The position numbers and the translations under genes are program-made. From Clostridia bacterium (GTDB taxonomy: Bacteria; Bacillota; Clostridia; Acetivibrionales; DSM-2933), in assembly GCA_026418275.1 (NCBI GenBank), contig JAOABQ010000049.1, positions 1-64,000 of the forward strand: a stretch of 64,000 bases of DNA. The letters are read 5' to 3'. Below the pieces are notes generated by a model. That model did no database searches, was not told the origin of the DNA, and worked only from the letters and a program-made list of their open reading frames with translations. How positions within the stretch are numbered: position 1 is the first letter of the stretch; each line of letters starts with the position of its first letter. This document shows positions 1 through 7,917 of this stretch, piece by piece.

Positions 1-25
1 AGCGTCAGATGTGTATAAGAGACAG
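1..25. other. Nextera/Tn5 sequencing adapter remnant
   Basis: Bases 7-25 are the 19-bp Tn5 mosaic end and bases 1-6 continue the Nextera read-1 adapter. This is library-preparation sequence left at a contig end, not genome. Read through from the GTG at 11 it adds the artefactual residues MYKRQ to the following gene. Confidence 0.95.
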
Positions 26-394
26 ACCCAGTACAGTGCAGGAATTAGCTGTGACGCTGCAGTAAAGAACCATATTAAAGCCGGAGTACCTGCAAGCAAG
101 ATCTGTCTGGGATTCCCGTTCTATGGACGTAACGGAAGTGAGTGGCCTACATATAAAACCCTGGTTGCAAACTTCATCAACAAGAACGGATGGACACGCA
201 AATGGGATGACGCAGCGAAAGCATGTTACTTAACCAATACCAGCGGCGGATTTATCACATACGATGATGTAGAATCCTTTGGATATAAGACTGCTTATAT
301 TAAAGCAAACAAATTGGGTGGAGCAATGTTCTGGGAATACTCACAAGACAATATCGGTACATTACTCAATAAGATTTATGAGGATTTAAAATAA
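26..394 (+). CDS. GH18 chitinase-like protein, C-terminal fragment
   Basis: About 122 residues remain of a glycoside hydrolase family 18 barrel, which hydrolyses chitin or related beta-1,4-GlcNAc polymers. Seen: KICLGFPFYGR, matching the late barrel strand of GH18 enzymes, and ITYDDVESFGYKTAYIKA followed by LGGAMFWEYSQD, matching the last strand and helix with the conserved substrate-binding Trp. The catalytic DxxDxDxE strand and any signal peptide lie upstream and are lost at the contig end. The gene ends at a normal TAA and is followed by a hairpin terminator. Whether the whole protein is secreted, or is a spore-type enzyme with LysM domains, cannot be told. Confidence 0.8.
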   Translation, partial: TQYSAGISCDAAVKNHIKAGVPASKICLGFPFYGRNGSEWPTYKTLVANFINKNGWTRKWDDAAKACYLTNTSGGFITYDDVESFGYKTAYIKANKLGGAMFWEYSQDNIGTLLNKIYEDLK

Positions 395-466
395 ATATTT
401 GCAAATTGCTTATTATAGAAAAATAGTTAAAAAAGTATAATTTAATTTAAGATTAAATCTAATCAT

Positions 467-520
467 AGGAATCATTTCCGATCTAAAGGGATAGAGGAGA
501 TGGTTCCTTATTATTTTGCT
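467..520 (+). terminator. Rho-independent terminator after the GH18 gene
   Basis: A 13-bp stem (467-479 with 496-508, two G-U pairs) with a 16-nt loop is followed by a T-rich run. Confidence 0.55.
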
Positions 521-557
521 TATGCCAAATTAGTCCAGTAAATAACAAGAATCGCAA

Positions 558-586
558 TTGAATTTGGATGTGAATGGTATTATTAT
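558..586 (+). promoter_or_regulatory. Putative sigma-A promoter of the cohesin/SLH gene
   Basis: TTGAAT, a 17-bp spacer and TATTAT stand about 350 bp upstream of the cohesin/SLH start. The long leader (590-937) contains a small hairpin at 801-823 (AGGGAAC/GTTCCTT) without a T-run. I recognise no riboswitch in it. Confidence 0.4.
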
Positions 587-937
587 AATGTTAAGATAAA
601 TAAAACAATCTTTCACCTAGCTCACTTCTTACACCCTGTGTATTTGTTTTTGGAGGGCACCGAATTTTCAACGTTGCTTCTTTTAAAAAAGTCTAGTATA
701 CTCATCTTAAGTACTATAAATTATGGTAAATGGTTCCGTAGATCTTGAATTTTACATAAGCTGAAATGAATTATTCCTAAGGTGTAATTTAAATTGTATA
801 TAGGGAACTGGCTTGGCTGTTCCTTAAGATAAATTTGAAGAATTCAAATAAAACCATAATCACTTAAGGAGGTGCAATTGTAAGGTTATTAATTTTTGGG
901 AAAAGGTATATATAAGTTTTTAAGGAGGTTATCTATA

Positions 938-3124
938 ATGAAGAGAAAAAAAATGATTGCGTTTATTTTAACAGCATTAATACTATTGACAAATGTGTTT
1001 ACAGGGACAAGCCTGGTCTTCGCAGCACCAAATCCTGATGACCACTACATCACAATTGAAATGGACCGCTACTTTGCAGATGTGGGAGATATTATAAAAG
1101 CAAGCGTGAAAGTGAATAAAATCGATGGTCTATCACAAGCCTTTCAGATCAATATTAAGTATGATCCGAATGTACTGCAGCCGGTAAATCCAAATACGGG
1201 AGCAGCTTATACCAATACAACAAAACCTTTGGACGGGGATATCTTTAAAGATGCGGATCTAACTACAGTTACACATAATCTAAACAATGGAATATTAAAC
1301 TTTGGTAAGTCCTTTATAGGAGAAAGACCTGCAGAGGAAACGGGTACACTGGGTGTCATTGGGTTCAAGGTTTTAAAGAAACAACAAACAGAAGTTAAGT
1401 TTGAAAACTCTGCAGCTATGCCAAACTCCGTATTGGGCACTTCGCTATATATTAAAGCAGGCAGTCCTGCTTTAATGGGATATGCTCTTATTCAGCCCGA
1501 ACCTATCAATGCCCCGGTTGGTGTAAAAATTGATTCTACTAAGGTAAAGGCAGGAGACACCGTGAATATACCGGTTGTTTTTAACTCGATTCCGCAAAAA
1601 GGAATAACAGGTGCTAACTTTACTTTAGGGTTTAGTGAAAAGCTTGTAAATGAAGCGGATATTACCGTTGAGCCTGGAAGCTTGATTACATCACTGGGCT
1701 CAAAAGCAAGGTTGTTGGATTCAAAACGCAGTGTGGAAGGTTATAAGCTGGTTACATTTTTTTATAGTGACAGTACAGCGGGAACATTAGCGCTAAAAGG
1801 TAGTGGCACCTTTTGTACTGTAAAGCTTAAAATAAAACGTGATGCACCTTCGGATAAATATTATATTATAGAACATCCTACATCTTCATTCTCTGACACC
1901 AGTTTGCACTCAACTATAGGAAGATTTGATTTGGGGTATATAGAGGTAGAAGGAACAACACAAACACCACAACCGACAGCTACGTCAATGCCTACAAATA
2001 CACCAACTCCGACTTCTAACCAGGGAGGAAATCCGCCTGTGGTTACGTCCGTACCTGTTGCTACACCGGTAGCAAAGCCGACAAATACGCCTACTCCGGT
2101 TATAGATGGACCAAATGGAAATAATAATATTCCTGGCGCTCCGGTAGATGATTACTCAATTTCTCTCAGTGCAGACAAAGCGATTTATGAAGAGCAGCAG
2201 ACTATTACATACACGATTGATTTTAAAAACAATACCAATATAGATATTACAGGACTAAAAGTTATAGCACAAATACCACAATACACCAAAATTTCCGACA
2301 TTTCAGGGGGAACAGCAAAAGGAAATACAGTTGAATGGAATGTAGATGAACTTGGCGCCAACGAATCAAAACAAATTGTATATAAACTGATATCTGAGCA
2401 GTTGCGGGACGCGCAGTATATCGTATCAAATGAGGCGGTTCTTGCTAAGGCAGATAACTCGGAAGAACTGACTTCCTCCGAATTAAAGACATTGATTTAC
2501 TCCAACAGGTTTGAAAATGCTGTACATGAAGCATATGTGGGCGGATACAAGGATAAAACCTTCAAGCCGGAAAATCAAGTTACCAGAGCAGAAGTAGCTA
2601 CTATGCTGTCAAAAGTTTTGAAGCTTCCTTTGGAAGAGGTTAATGCAGATGTTTATAAAGATGTAAAAAAGAAAGACTGGTCATCCAAATACGTTAAAGC
2701 GGTAACAGACGCAGGCTTATTCAAAGGAGATAAGGGAAATACCTTCCGTCCGAATGCACCGATTACGAGGGCTGAGTTATCCGCTGTTATAGCGAGATAT
2801 ATGAATCTGCCGGATGTAGACCCAGTTGAAAAGCATTTCTCAGATGTACAAAAACATTGGGCGTTAAAAGCAATAGAACAGGTATACCGGATCAAAGTTA
2901 TTAGCGGATATAAAGACGGTACATTCAAGCCGGACTCAAAAATCAAACGTTCTGAAGTGGTAACAATGTTAAACCGGATGCTCTTTAGAGGCCCATTAAA
3001 AGGAGTAGATACACCATTCAAGGATGTTAAGAAAACTCACTGGGCTTATGGACAAATTGTGGAAAGTACTGTTACACATAAGTTCACAAGAGATAAGGAT
3101 AGTAATGAAGTCTATGCAAAATAG
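938..3124 (+). CDS. Secreted SLH protein with two cohesin-like domains
   Basis: This 728-residue cell-surface anchor resembles scaffoldin-anchoring proteins (SdbA/OlpA type) that hold dockerin-bearing proteins on the envelope. The start is the ATG after AAGGAGGT at 922-929. Domains: signal peptide 1-29 (cleavage near VFA/AP); cohesin-like domain 35-190 with QINIKYDPNVLQPVNPNTG and GILNFGKSF, resembling type II cohesins; second cohesin-like domain 193-338 (AGDTVNIPVVF, GTFCTVKLKIK), closer to type I; Thr/Pro linker 339-400; DUF11-like beta domain 404-515; three SLH repeats about 527-700. SLH repeats bind pyruvylated wall polymer. No dockerin protein is in the window, so a cellulosomal role is inference. 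It has its own transcript; the next gene is behind a riboswitch. Confidence 0.85.
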   Translation: MKRKKMIAFILTALILLTNVFTGTSLVFAAPNPDDHYITIEMDRYFADVGDIIKASVKVNKIDGLSQAFQINIKYDPNVLQPVNPNTGAAYTNTTKPLDGDIFKDADLTTVTHNLNNGILNFGKSFIGERPAEETGTLGVIGFKVLKKQQTEVKFENSAAMPNSVLGTSLYIKAGSPALMGYALIQPEPINAPVGVKIDSTKVKAGDTVNIPVVFNSIPQKGITGANFTLGFSEKLVNEADITVEPGSLITSLGSKARLLDSKRSVEGYKLVTFFYSDSTAGTLALKGSGTFCTVKLKIKRDAPSDKYYIIEHPTSSFSDTSLHSTIGRFDLGYIEVEGTTQTPQPTATSMPTNTPTPTSNQGGNPPVVTSVPVATPVAKPTNTPTPVIDGPNGNNNIPGAPVDDYSISLSADKAIYEEQQTITYTIDFKNNTNIDITGLKVIAQIPQYTKISDISGGTAKGNTVEWNVDELGANESKQIVYKLISEQLRDAQYIVSNEAVLAKADNSEELTSSELKTLIYSNRFENAVHEAYVGGYKDKTFKPENQVTRAEVATMLSKVLKLPLEEVNADVYKDVKKKDWSSKYVKAVTDAGLFKGDKGNTFRPNAPITRAELSAVIARYMNLPDVDPVEKHFSDVQKHWALKAIEQVYRIKVISGYKDGTFKPDSKIKRSEVVTMLNRMLFRGPLKGVDTPFKDVKKTHWAYGQIVESTVTHKFTRDKDSNEVYAK

Positions 3125-3157
3125 GGTATATATATGGTGAATATTGCAGAATAGATA

Positions 3158-3186
3158 TTGTAATTCTATAAAAATTGGTATATAAT
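3158..3186 (+). promoter_or_regulatory. Promoter of the tandem c-di-GMP riboswitch leader
   Basis: TTGTAA (3158-3163), a 17-bp spacer and TATAAT (3181-3186) place a transcription start about 25 nt before the first aptamer. Confidence 0.6.
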
Positions 3187-3219
3187 ATAATTGTATATGA
3201 CAACTGAATATTGTTTTAT

Positions 3220-3312
3220 CACGCTGACAAAGGCAAATCTACTGAAAGGTAGAGACGCAAAGCAACGGGTCTAAGGTCGAAAGACTATGATAGCCGGGTT
3301 ACCAAAGGTGTT
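3220..3312 (+). promoter_or_regulatory. c-di-GMP-I (GEMM-I) riboswitch, copy 1
   Basis: The aptamer shows GGCAAA, a P2 stem CTACT/GGTAG closed by a GAAA tetraloop, the GACGCAAAGC core, GGGTCTAAGG, a second hairpin, and GCCGGGTTACC at its 3' side. These are the conserved GEMM-I elements. A terminator hairpin follows at 3334-3367, so this copy probably acts on transcription. Confidence 0.9.
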
Positions 3313-3333
3313 TAACTGATTAGGACAAGTTAG

Positions 3334-3367
3334 GCTCTGTATTGGTAATTCCAAGCAGAGCTTTTTT
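3334..3367 (+). terminator. Terminator between the two c-di-GMP aptamers
   Basis: GCTCTG pairs with CAGAGC, with an inner TTGG/CCAA stem, followed by six T. It lies between aptamers 1 and 2, as expected for a transcriptional expression platform. Confidence 0.75.
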
Positions 3368-3397
3368 CATGGCTTGGAACTAATCAAACGTTAAACC

Positions 3398-3492
3398 CTT
3401 AACGAAAAGGCAAACCCAGTGAAAACTGGGGACGCAAAACTTCAGGTCTAAGGTTTTTAAGAAAAAACTATGACGGCTGGGATACCGAAGAA
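3398..3492 (+). promoter_or_regulatory. c-di-GMP-I (GEMM-I) riboswitch, copy 2, next to the ribosome site
   Basis: The second aptamer has GGCAAA, a perfect CCCAGT/ACTGGG P2 with GAAA loop, GACGCAAAAC, GGTCTAAGG, a 5-6 bp A/T stem (GTTTTT/AAAAAC), and GGCTGGGATACC. Its 3' end abuts the AGGGGG ribosome site (3492-3497) of the gene starting at 3506, so it probably acts on translation. The core has CAAAAC where the usual sequence is CAAAGC. Confidence 0.87.
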
Positions 3493-3505
3493 GGGGGTTA
3501 TTATT

Positions 3506-4348
3506 ATGAGAAAGAATTTTAGGAGGTTTTTGACTGCGCTGGTTTTAACTGTTTTTCTGGCAAATTCTTTGATTGTTGTTAGTGCTGCGGAAGGGAATTA
3601 CATTGAGGCAAATGGGGTATCCATGCTTCAGCTGCCTGAAAAAGTTAACGGTAAAATTAGTTTGACAGGTGAAACAACAAATCAAAAAATAAAGGTACTC
3701 ATCCGTAAGGAGAAGGTACAAGACTGGTTTGATGTTAAACTGAACAATGGCAAATTTAATGAAGAAATTTGGTTAATTAACGGATCGGGCGATTATGAAG
3801 TTTGTATTATGGTTAACCTATCCGATAATAAATATACCTATGGGCCAAGGATAAAGGTTGAAAATGTGAACGAAGTAAACAAATTCTTAGTACCAACAAA
3901 GCATGTGGAAAGTAATGATGCAGAAATTATAGATATTGCTTCCAAAATCGTAAAGGATTCCCGGAATGATTTGGAAAAAGCAAGAAAAATATATGATTGG
4001 GTAACAAAAAACATAAAATATGATTATGTAAAATATAAAAAACAGTTGGCAAACAACTTTGATAATGAGTATGGTGCGGTGAATACATTAAAAACAAAGA
4101 AGGGTGTTTGCTACGATTATTCAACATTGGTAGCTGCAATTGGACGGGCAACAGGAATGCAGGTTAAAGTGATTAAAGGAGATTATAAGAGTAAAAAGCG
4201 TTCTGAGCTCCATGCTTGGAATGAAATCTATATTGCGGAACAAGACAGATGGATCAATATAGATACTACTTTCGGATATGCTTTTAATAAGGACTATTTC
4301 GACAATAGTGATTTTGATAAGGAACATGTTAAAATTGATGAATATTAG
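3506..4348 (+). CDS. Secreted transglutaminase-like (protease-fold) protein
   Basis: This 280-residue exported protein has a transglutaminase-like superfamily domain. The start is the ATG at 3506 behind AGGGGG; longer frames run into the riboswitch. Seen: signal peptide 1-28 ending SAA; a beta-rich region to about residue 120; then the transglutaminase-like core with catalytic Cys202 (KGVCYDYS), His236 (LHAWNEIY) and Asp253 (INIDTTFG). Bacterial members hydrolyse or cross-link peptides at the cell surface, and several are linked to wall modification; the substrate here is unknown. Control by two c-di-GMP aptamers ties it to the sessile/motile switch. The gene ends in a strong terminator and appears monocistronic. 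Confidence 0.85.
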   Translation: MRKNFRRFLTALVLTVFLANSLIVVSAAEGNYIEANGVSMLQLPEKVNGKISLTGETTNQKIKVLIRKEKVQDWFDVKLNNGKFNEEIWLINGSGDYEVCIMVNLSDNKYTYGPRIKVENVNEVNKFLVPTKHVESNDAEIIDIASKIVKDSRNDLEKARKIYDWVTKNIKYDYVKYKKQLANNFDNEYGAVNTLKTKKGVCYDYSTLVAAIGRATGMQVKVIKGDYKSKKRSELHAWNEIYIAEQDRWINIDTTFGYAFNKDYFDNSDFDKEHVKIDEY

Positions 4349-4371
4349 GAATTGAATGAAGGATGGAACCT

Positions 4372-4406
4372 AGGGCTGGAGTCAAACGACTTTAGCTCTT
4401 TTTTTG
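4372..4406 (+). terminator. Terminator after the transglutaminase-like gene
   Basis: A 12-bp stem (AGGGCTGGAGTC / GACTTTAGCTCT, some G-U) with an AAAC loop is followed by seven T. Confidence 0.8.
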
Positions 4407-4514
4407 AGCATTGGGGAGAAATCACAATTTTGAGGGGATCATATTAACCTGTGTACCCCGGCTTTTAATCATGAAGCAGCAGCGGATGGATAGAACCAAA
4501 GGAGCTATTTCTTA

Positions 4515-4543
4515 TTGACAAATCAATAAATCCATGTAATAAT
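4515..4543 (+). promoter_or_regulatory. Promoter of pdxS-pdxT
   Basis: TTGACA (4515-4520) is followed at 16-17 bp by TAATAA/AATAAT. Downstream, CGATACA (4557-4563) and TGTATCG (4574-4580) form a 7-bp inverted repeat in the leader just before the ribosome site, a possible operator or hairpin. Confidence 0.6.
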
Positions 4544-4602
4544 ATCCAAAAATAATCGATACAGTTCGATAATTGTATCGGTACAATGGAGGGTGTAATG
4601 CA

Positions 4603-5481
4603 ATGGAAAACAGATATGAATTAAACAAAAATTTAGCTCAAATGTTAAAGGGCGGAGTTATTATGGATGTAACCAATGCCAGGGAAGCTGCGATTGCTGA
4701 AGAGGCAGGGGCGGTAGCTGTTATGGCCTTGGAAAGAGTACCGGCAGATATTAGGAAACAGGGTGGCGTTGCCAGGATGTCGGACCCTAAAATGATCAAG
4801 GAAATAAAGAAATCTGTATCGATCCCTGTAATGGCTAAAGCCAGAATCGGACATATTGTCGAAGCGCAAATTCTTGAAGCTCTTGGCATCGATTATATCG
4901 ATGAGAGTGAAGTTTTAACTCCTGCAGATGAAATGTTCCATATTAATAAACATCAGTATAAAATTCCATTTGTTTGTGGCGCCAAAAACCTTGGTGAGGC
5001 ATTAAGAAGAATCGGTGAAGGCGCTGCGATGATCCGTACAAAAGGAGAAGCGGGAACAGGAAATGTTGTTGAAGCAGTACGTCATATGAGGACGATTATG
5101 TCTGAGATGAGAAGACTTCAAAATCTTCCTAAGGAGGAATTGATGACAGCGGCAAAAGAAATGGCAGCACCCTATGATTTGGTTGTGAAGGTAGCGGAAG
5201 ATGGAAGGCTGCCTGTTGTTAATTTTGCAGCAGGAGGAATAGCAACGCCTGCAGATGCTGCGTTAATGATGCAGCTTGGAAGTGAAGGTGTTTTTGTGGG
5301 ATCCGGCATATTCAAATCGTCTAATCCACAGAAAATGGCAAAAGCAATTGTAAAAGCGACAACATTCTACAACAAACCTGAGATTATAGCTGAAGTGTCC
5401 GAGGATTTGGGTGAGGCTATGTATGGTCTTGAGATTTCAAAAATAGCACCTGAAAGCATTCTTTCCGACCGGGGGTGGTAA
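4603..5481 (+). CDS. pdxS: Pyridoxal 5'-phosphate synthase subunit PdxS
   Basis: This 292-residue protein is the synthase subunit of the DXP-independent PLP pathway. It condenses ribose 5-phosphate, glyceraldehyde 3-phosphate and ammonia delivered by PdxT, in a 12+12 cytoplasmic complex. Seen: the full-length TIM barrel with the N-terminal [20 protein letters not shown] signature, first catalytic Lys79 in MAKARIGH, second Lys147 in RTKGEAGTG, and the phosphate-binding [13 protein letters not shown] and [12 protein letters not shown]. The ATG at 4603 is chosen because GGAGGG precedes it and family length fits. pdxT follows after 2 bp, so the pair is one operon. Confidence 0.97.
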   Translation: MENRYELNKNLAQMLKGGVIMDVTNAREAAIAEEAGAVAVMALERVPADIRKQGGVARMSDPKMIKEIKKSVSIPVMAKARIGHIVEAQILEALGIDYIDESEVLTPADEMFHINKHQYKIPFVCGAKNLGEALRRIGEGAAMIRTKGEAGTGNVVEAVRHMRTIMSEMRRLQNLPKEELMTAAKEMAAPYDLVVKVAEDGRLPVVNFAAGGIATPADAALMMQLGSEGVFVGSGIFKSSNPQKMAKAIVKATTFYNKPEIIAEVSEDLGEAMYGLEISKIAPESILSDRGW

Positions 5482-5483
5482 GT

Positions 5484-6068
5484 GTGATTAAGGTAGGTGT
5501 CCTAGCCTATCAGGGGTCTGTTGTCGAACATATTGCTTCCCTGTCTAAGATAGAGGGAGTAGACCCTGTTGAAGTCAGAACCGCTCAAGAACTGCAGTCG
5601 GTTTCCGGCCTCATCATTCCCGGGGGTGAAAGTACCACCATCGGCAAGCTCTTAAATGATTTTAAACTAGCTGGTCCTTTAAAGGAAAAGATTGAAGCCG
5701 GATTACCGGTATGGGGAACCTGTGCAGGGATGATCCTTTTGGCTAAGGAAATTGTTGGTGAAAGTACCTCACACCTTAGTGTAATGGATATTCAGGTAAA
5801 AAGAAATGCATATGGAAGTCAATTGGACAGTTTTTGCAAAAAAGCATATGTTCCAAAGATAGCACCAGATGAAATTCCACTTGTATTTATCCGAGCACCA
5901 TGGGTTGAAAGCGTTGGGAGTGATGTAGAAATACTCCTTCAGGAGAAGGGGAAAATAGTTGCAGTAGAGCAGGCAAATATGCTGGCAACATCCTTTCACC
6001 CTGAGTTATCGGATGATTTATCCTTTCATAGGTATTTTATTCATTTGATAGAAAGAAATAAGAAATGA
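5484..6068 (+). CDS. pdxT: Pyridoxal 5'-phosphate synthase glutaminase PdxT
   Basis: This 194-residue class I-type glutaminase supplies ammonia to PdxS. Seen: VLAYQGSVVEH at the N-terminus, the oxyanion region IIPGGESTTIG near residue 46, nucleophile Cys80 in WGTCAG, and His172/Glu174 in FHPEL, the full catalytic triad. The GTG at 5484 lies 2 bp after the pdxS stop and is served by GGGGGTGG inside the end of pdxS; a GTG at 5475 in the same frame is possible. The pairing with pdxS makes the assignment secure. Confidence 0.97.
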   Translation: MIKVGVLAYQGSVVEHIASLSKIEGVDPVEVRTAQELQSVSGLIIPGGESTTIGKLLNDFKLAGPLKEKIEAGLPVWGTCAGMILLAKEIVGESTSHLSVMDIQVKRNAYGSQLDSFCKKAYVPKIAPDEIPLVFIRAPWVESVGSDVEILLQEKGKIVAVEQANMLATSFHPELSDDLSFHRYFIHLIERNKK

Positions 6069-6180
6069 CCCTTAAGGTTACATAATGCTTATGTATTTCC
6101 TCCAAAAGGTATGGTATAATGACCAAGTAGTATTTAAGAGATGGTACTTCTTGTCAATGTGGTCCATTAGGGAGGATATT

Positions 6181-6978
6181 ATGGTGCAGTTGGTAGATAG
6201 GAAATGCGGTAAACAGGTATTGAAAAGAATATTGGCAAACACTGTTTGGCTGGTCATTCTTATCGGCCTAGTCGGTATAATCTTTATTTTTTTCTATTAT
6301 AGCCGTTCTCCTCACCGGTCCCTTTTTATTAAACCGATAGACCGGTTTGAAACTGAAGAAAGAGTAGCTGCATTGAACTTTACCGGAGGACCTTCCGAAA
6401 ATTTGACGCCTTTTTTACTTGATCTTTTAAAAAAGTATAACGTTAAAGTCAATTTTTTTATAGTAGGAGAAAAAGCTGAGAAATTACCCGAGCTGTCAAA
6501 GCGAATTGTTAAAGAAGGCCATTTGATGGGCAGCAATGCGTATAAATATACCCATATGGCCTTAAAAACACCTTCATATATAAGTCGGGATTTGGATAAG
6601 ACGGATCGCCTTATAAAATCATTCGGTTATGATGATACTTCCTATTATACTCCTCCTTTTGGAGACGAGTTTTTTGTCCTTCCATATATTTTGAAGGAAA
6701 AGAACAAAAGGCTTGTTACCTGGGATCTTGACCCGCTGGCACAATATGACAACCGGAGGAATATGCAAGGGGATGAGGTCTATAAATATGTTGCAAACAA
6801 TGTCCGGCCAGGTTCTGTAATACTACTTCAAGAGGGATGGGAAGGGAATAGAAAGCCTTGGCTTGATGCAGTAGAAAAAATAATTATGGATCTTCAGGAA
6901 AACGGTTATCGATTTGTGACTCTCCAAGAGGGGATAAATCTGGAAAAGAAACAACTGAAAATCAATAGCGATAAATAG
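6181..6978 (+). CDS. Membrane-anchored NodB-fold protein with lost catalytic residues
   Basis: This 265-residue protein has one N-terminal membrane segment (about 21-42) and an extracellular polysaccharide-deacetylase (NodB, CE4) fold. The order of motifs is kept but the catalytic residues are replaced: TFDDGP is NFTGGP, the metal-binding H-x3-H site has Asn for the first His (GSNAYKYTH), the R-P-x-G motif is TPPFG, and the LLH motif is LLQEG. It is therefore probably a non-enzymatic wall-binding or regulatory protein. The start at 6181 follows AGGGAGG; TATAAT at 6115-6120 may be its promoter. A palindromic terminator separates it from the converging gene. Confidence 0.75.
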   Translation: MVQLVDRKCGKQVLKRILANTVWLVILIGLVGIIFIFFYYSRSPHRSLFIKPIDRFETEERVAALNFTGGPSENLTPFLLDLLKKYNVKVNFFIVGEKAEKLPELSKRIVKEGHLMGSNAYKYTHMALKTPSYISRDLDKTDRLIKSFGYDDTSYYTPPFGDEFFVLPYILKEKNKRLVTWDLDPLAQYDNRRNMQGDEVYKYVANNVRPGSVILLQEGWEGNRKPWLDAVEKIIMDLQENGYRFVTLQEGINLEKKQLKINSDK

Positions 6979-7068
6979 AGGAATACGATTATAGTCAACC
7001 ATTTGGAAAAGCAACCGGCAATACTTTTCCGATGCTTTGCATTTAGAATTATTGTAACCTCTATACAT

Positions 7069-7108
7069 AAAATAAGGATGACAAATGGCCATTTGTCATC
7101 CTTATTTT
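7069..7108. terminator. 40-bp perfect palindrome, bidirectional terminator
   Basis: The two 20-base halves are exact reverse complements, beginning AAAATAAGG and ending CCTTATTTT. It sits between convergent genes (ends at 6978 and 7128), so it can stop transcripts from both sides. Confidence 0.75.
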
Positions 7109-7127
7109 AATTGAATGCTTCTTAATA

Positions 7128-7448
7128 TTACTGCGCAATATCAAAGGAATAGTTTTTACCGGAATTATTATCCCAATTGTCAGCACAATCTTTAAAACAA
7201 ATGTTTAAAGTGTCTGCATTCGTTATCGGTACCGAAACTTCAAAACCGGTTGTTATTTTTTTCATTTCATAGTCTGCAGAATTATTCCAGTCATTGCCAA
7301 AGCCGATATGTGCAAATAAATGTGTTGCACCGCTTTTGGAAAGTAAACCGTCGTACACTATTTTACAGTTTTCACCGGCTGAGGGTACAGAAGGGCTAAC
7401 GGCAACTCCGTTAGAGATATATTCGCTGCTTTTGCTAGTTCTTGGCAT
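7128..7448 (-). CDS. Stand-alone CBM25-like starch-binding protein
   Basis: This 106-residue protein is essentially one carbohydrate-binding module resembling CBM25/CBM53, which bind alpha-glucans. Seen: VYDGLLSKSGATHLFAHIGF, GNDWNN, a central beta strand, then LNICFKDCADNWDNNSGKNY, the typical closing aromatic/Asn pattern. There is no signal peptide or enzyme domain, so it is probably cytoplasmic, perhaps binding stored glycogen; that role is inference. The ATG at 7448 has AAAGGAGG eight bases upstream; the TTG two codons earlier is too close. A long inverted repeat (7474-7544) lies just upstream. Confidence 0.7.
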   Translation of the reverse strand: MPRTSKSSEYISNGVAVSPSVPSAGENCKIVYDGLLSKSGATHLFAHIGFGNDWNNSADYEMKKITTGFEVSVPITNADTLNICFKDCADNWDNNSGKNYSFDIAQ

Positions 7449-7473
7449 ATTCAATTCCTCCTTTAAAATAGTG

Positions 7474-7544
7474 ATATGAAAATGATGGCAAGTATAAAAC
7501 TGACAATTTAAATGTGCAGTTTATACTTGCCTTTATTTTCATAT
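7474..7544. repeat. Long imperfect inverted repeat upstream of the CBM25-like gene
   Basis: Arms 7474-7502 and 7517-7544 are complementary at about 25 of 28 positions, with a 14-nt AT-rich loop. On the minus strand it would form a hairpin in the leader of the CBM25-like gene. It is not followed by a T-run there. It could be an attenuator, a stabilising hairpin or a small mobile remnant. The rest of the gap (7545-7917) is AT-rich, with no gene seen. Confidence 0.6.
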
Positions 7545-7917
7545 AAGAGTATGAGTTAAAATCTCAAGTACAATAGTAGTATGATCGAAAAAAAATAAAA
7601 AATACATCTTTATGAAATATGTGAATATATTAAAAAATGGTTTTCCTAGTCGATGGAATAGTTTTTTACTTTTTGTGCATAATATAAAAGCTTAATTCAT
7701 AATATATTTCTGAAAAACTGTAAATTTTCTTCACAAATGAGTTAAGGGAAGAAGTCCCCATATAATTTTATGAAACTATTTAATTGAGAGCACTCACACT
7801 TAATGTAAATAGAATTCTACCAGTACAAACAAATAACAGATTAAAACGGGAAGAAGATATTGATTAAGACAAAGAAATGATGGCAGCACTACTTAAAAGT
7901 ACGAAAGGATGAAGCAA

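Noticed and set aside
3470..3505. Longer N-terminus for the transglutaminase-like protein
   Set aside because: These codons are the 3' end of the second c-di-GMP aptamer; the ATG at 3506 has the ribosome site and gives a normal signal peptide.
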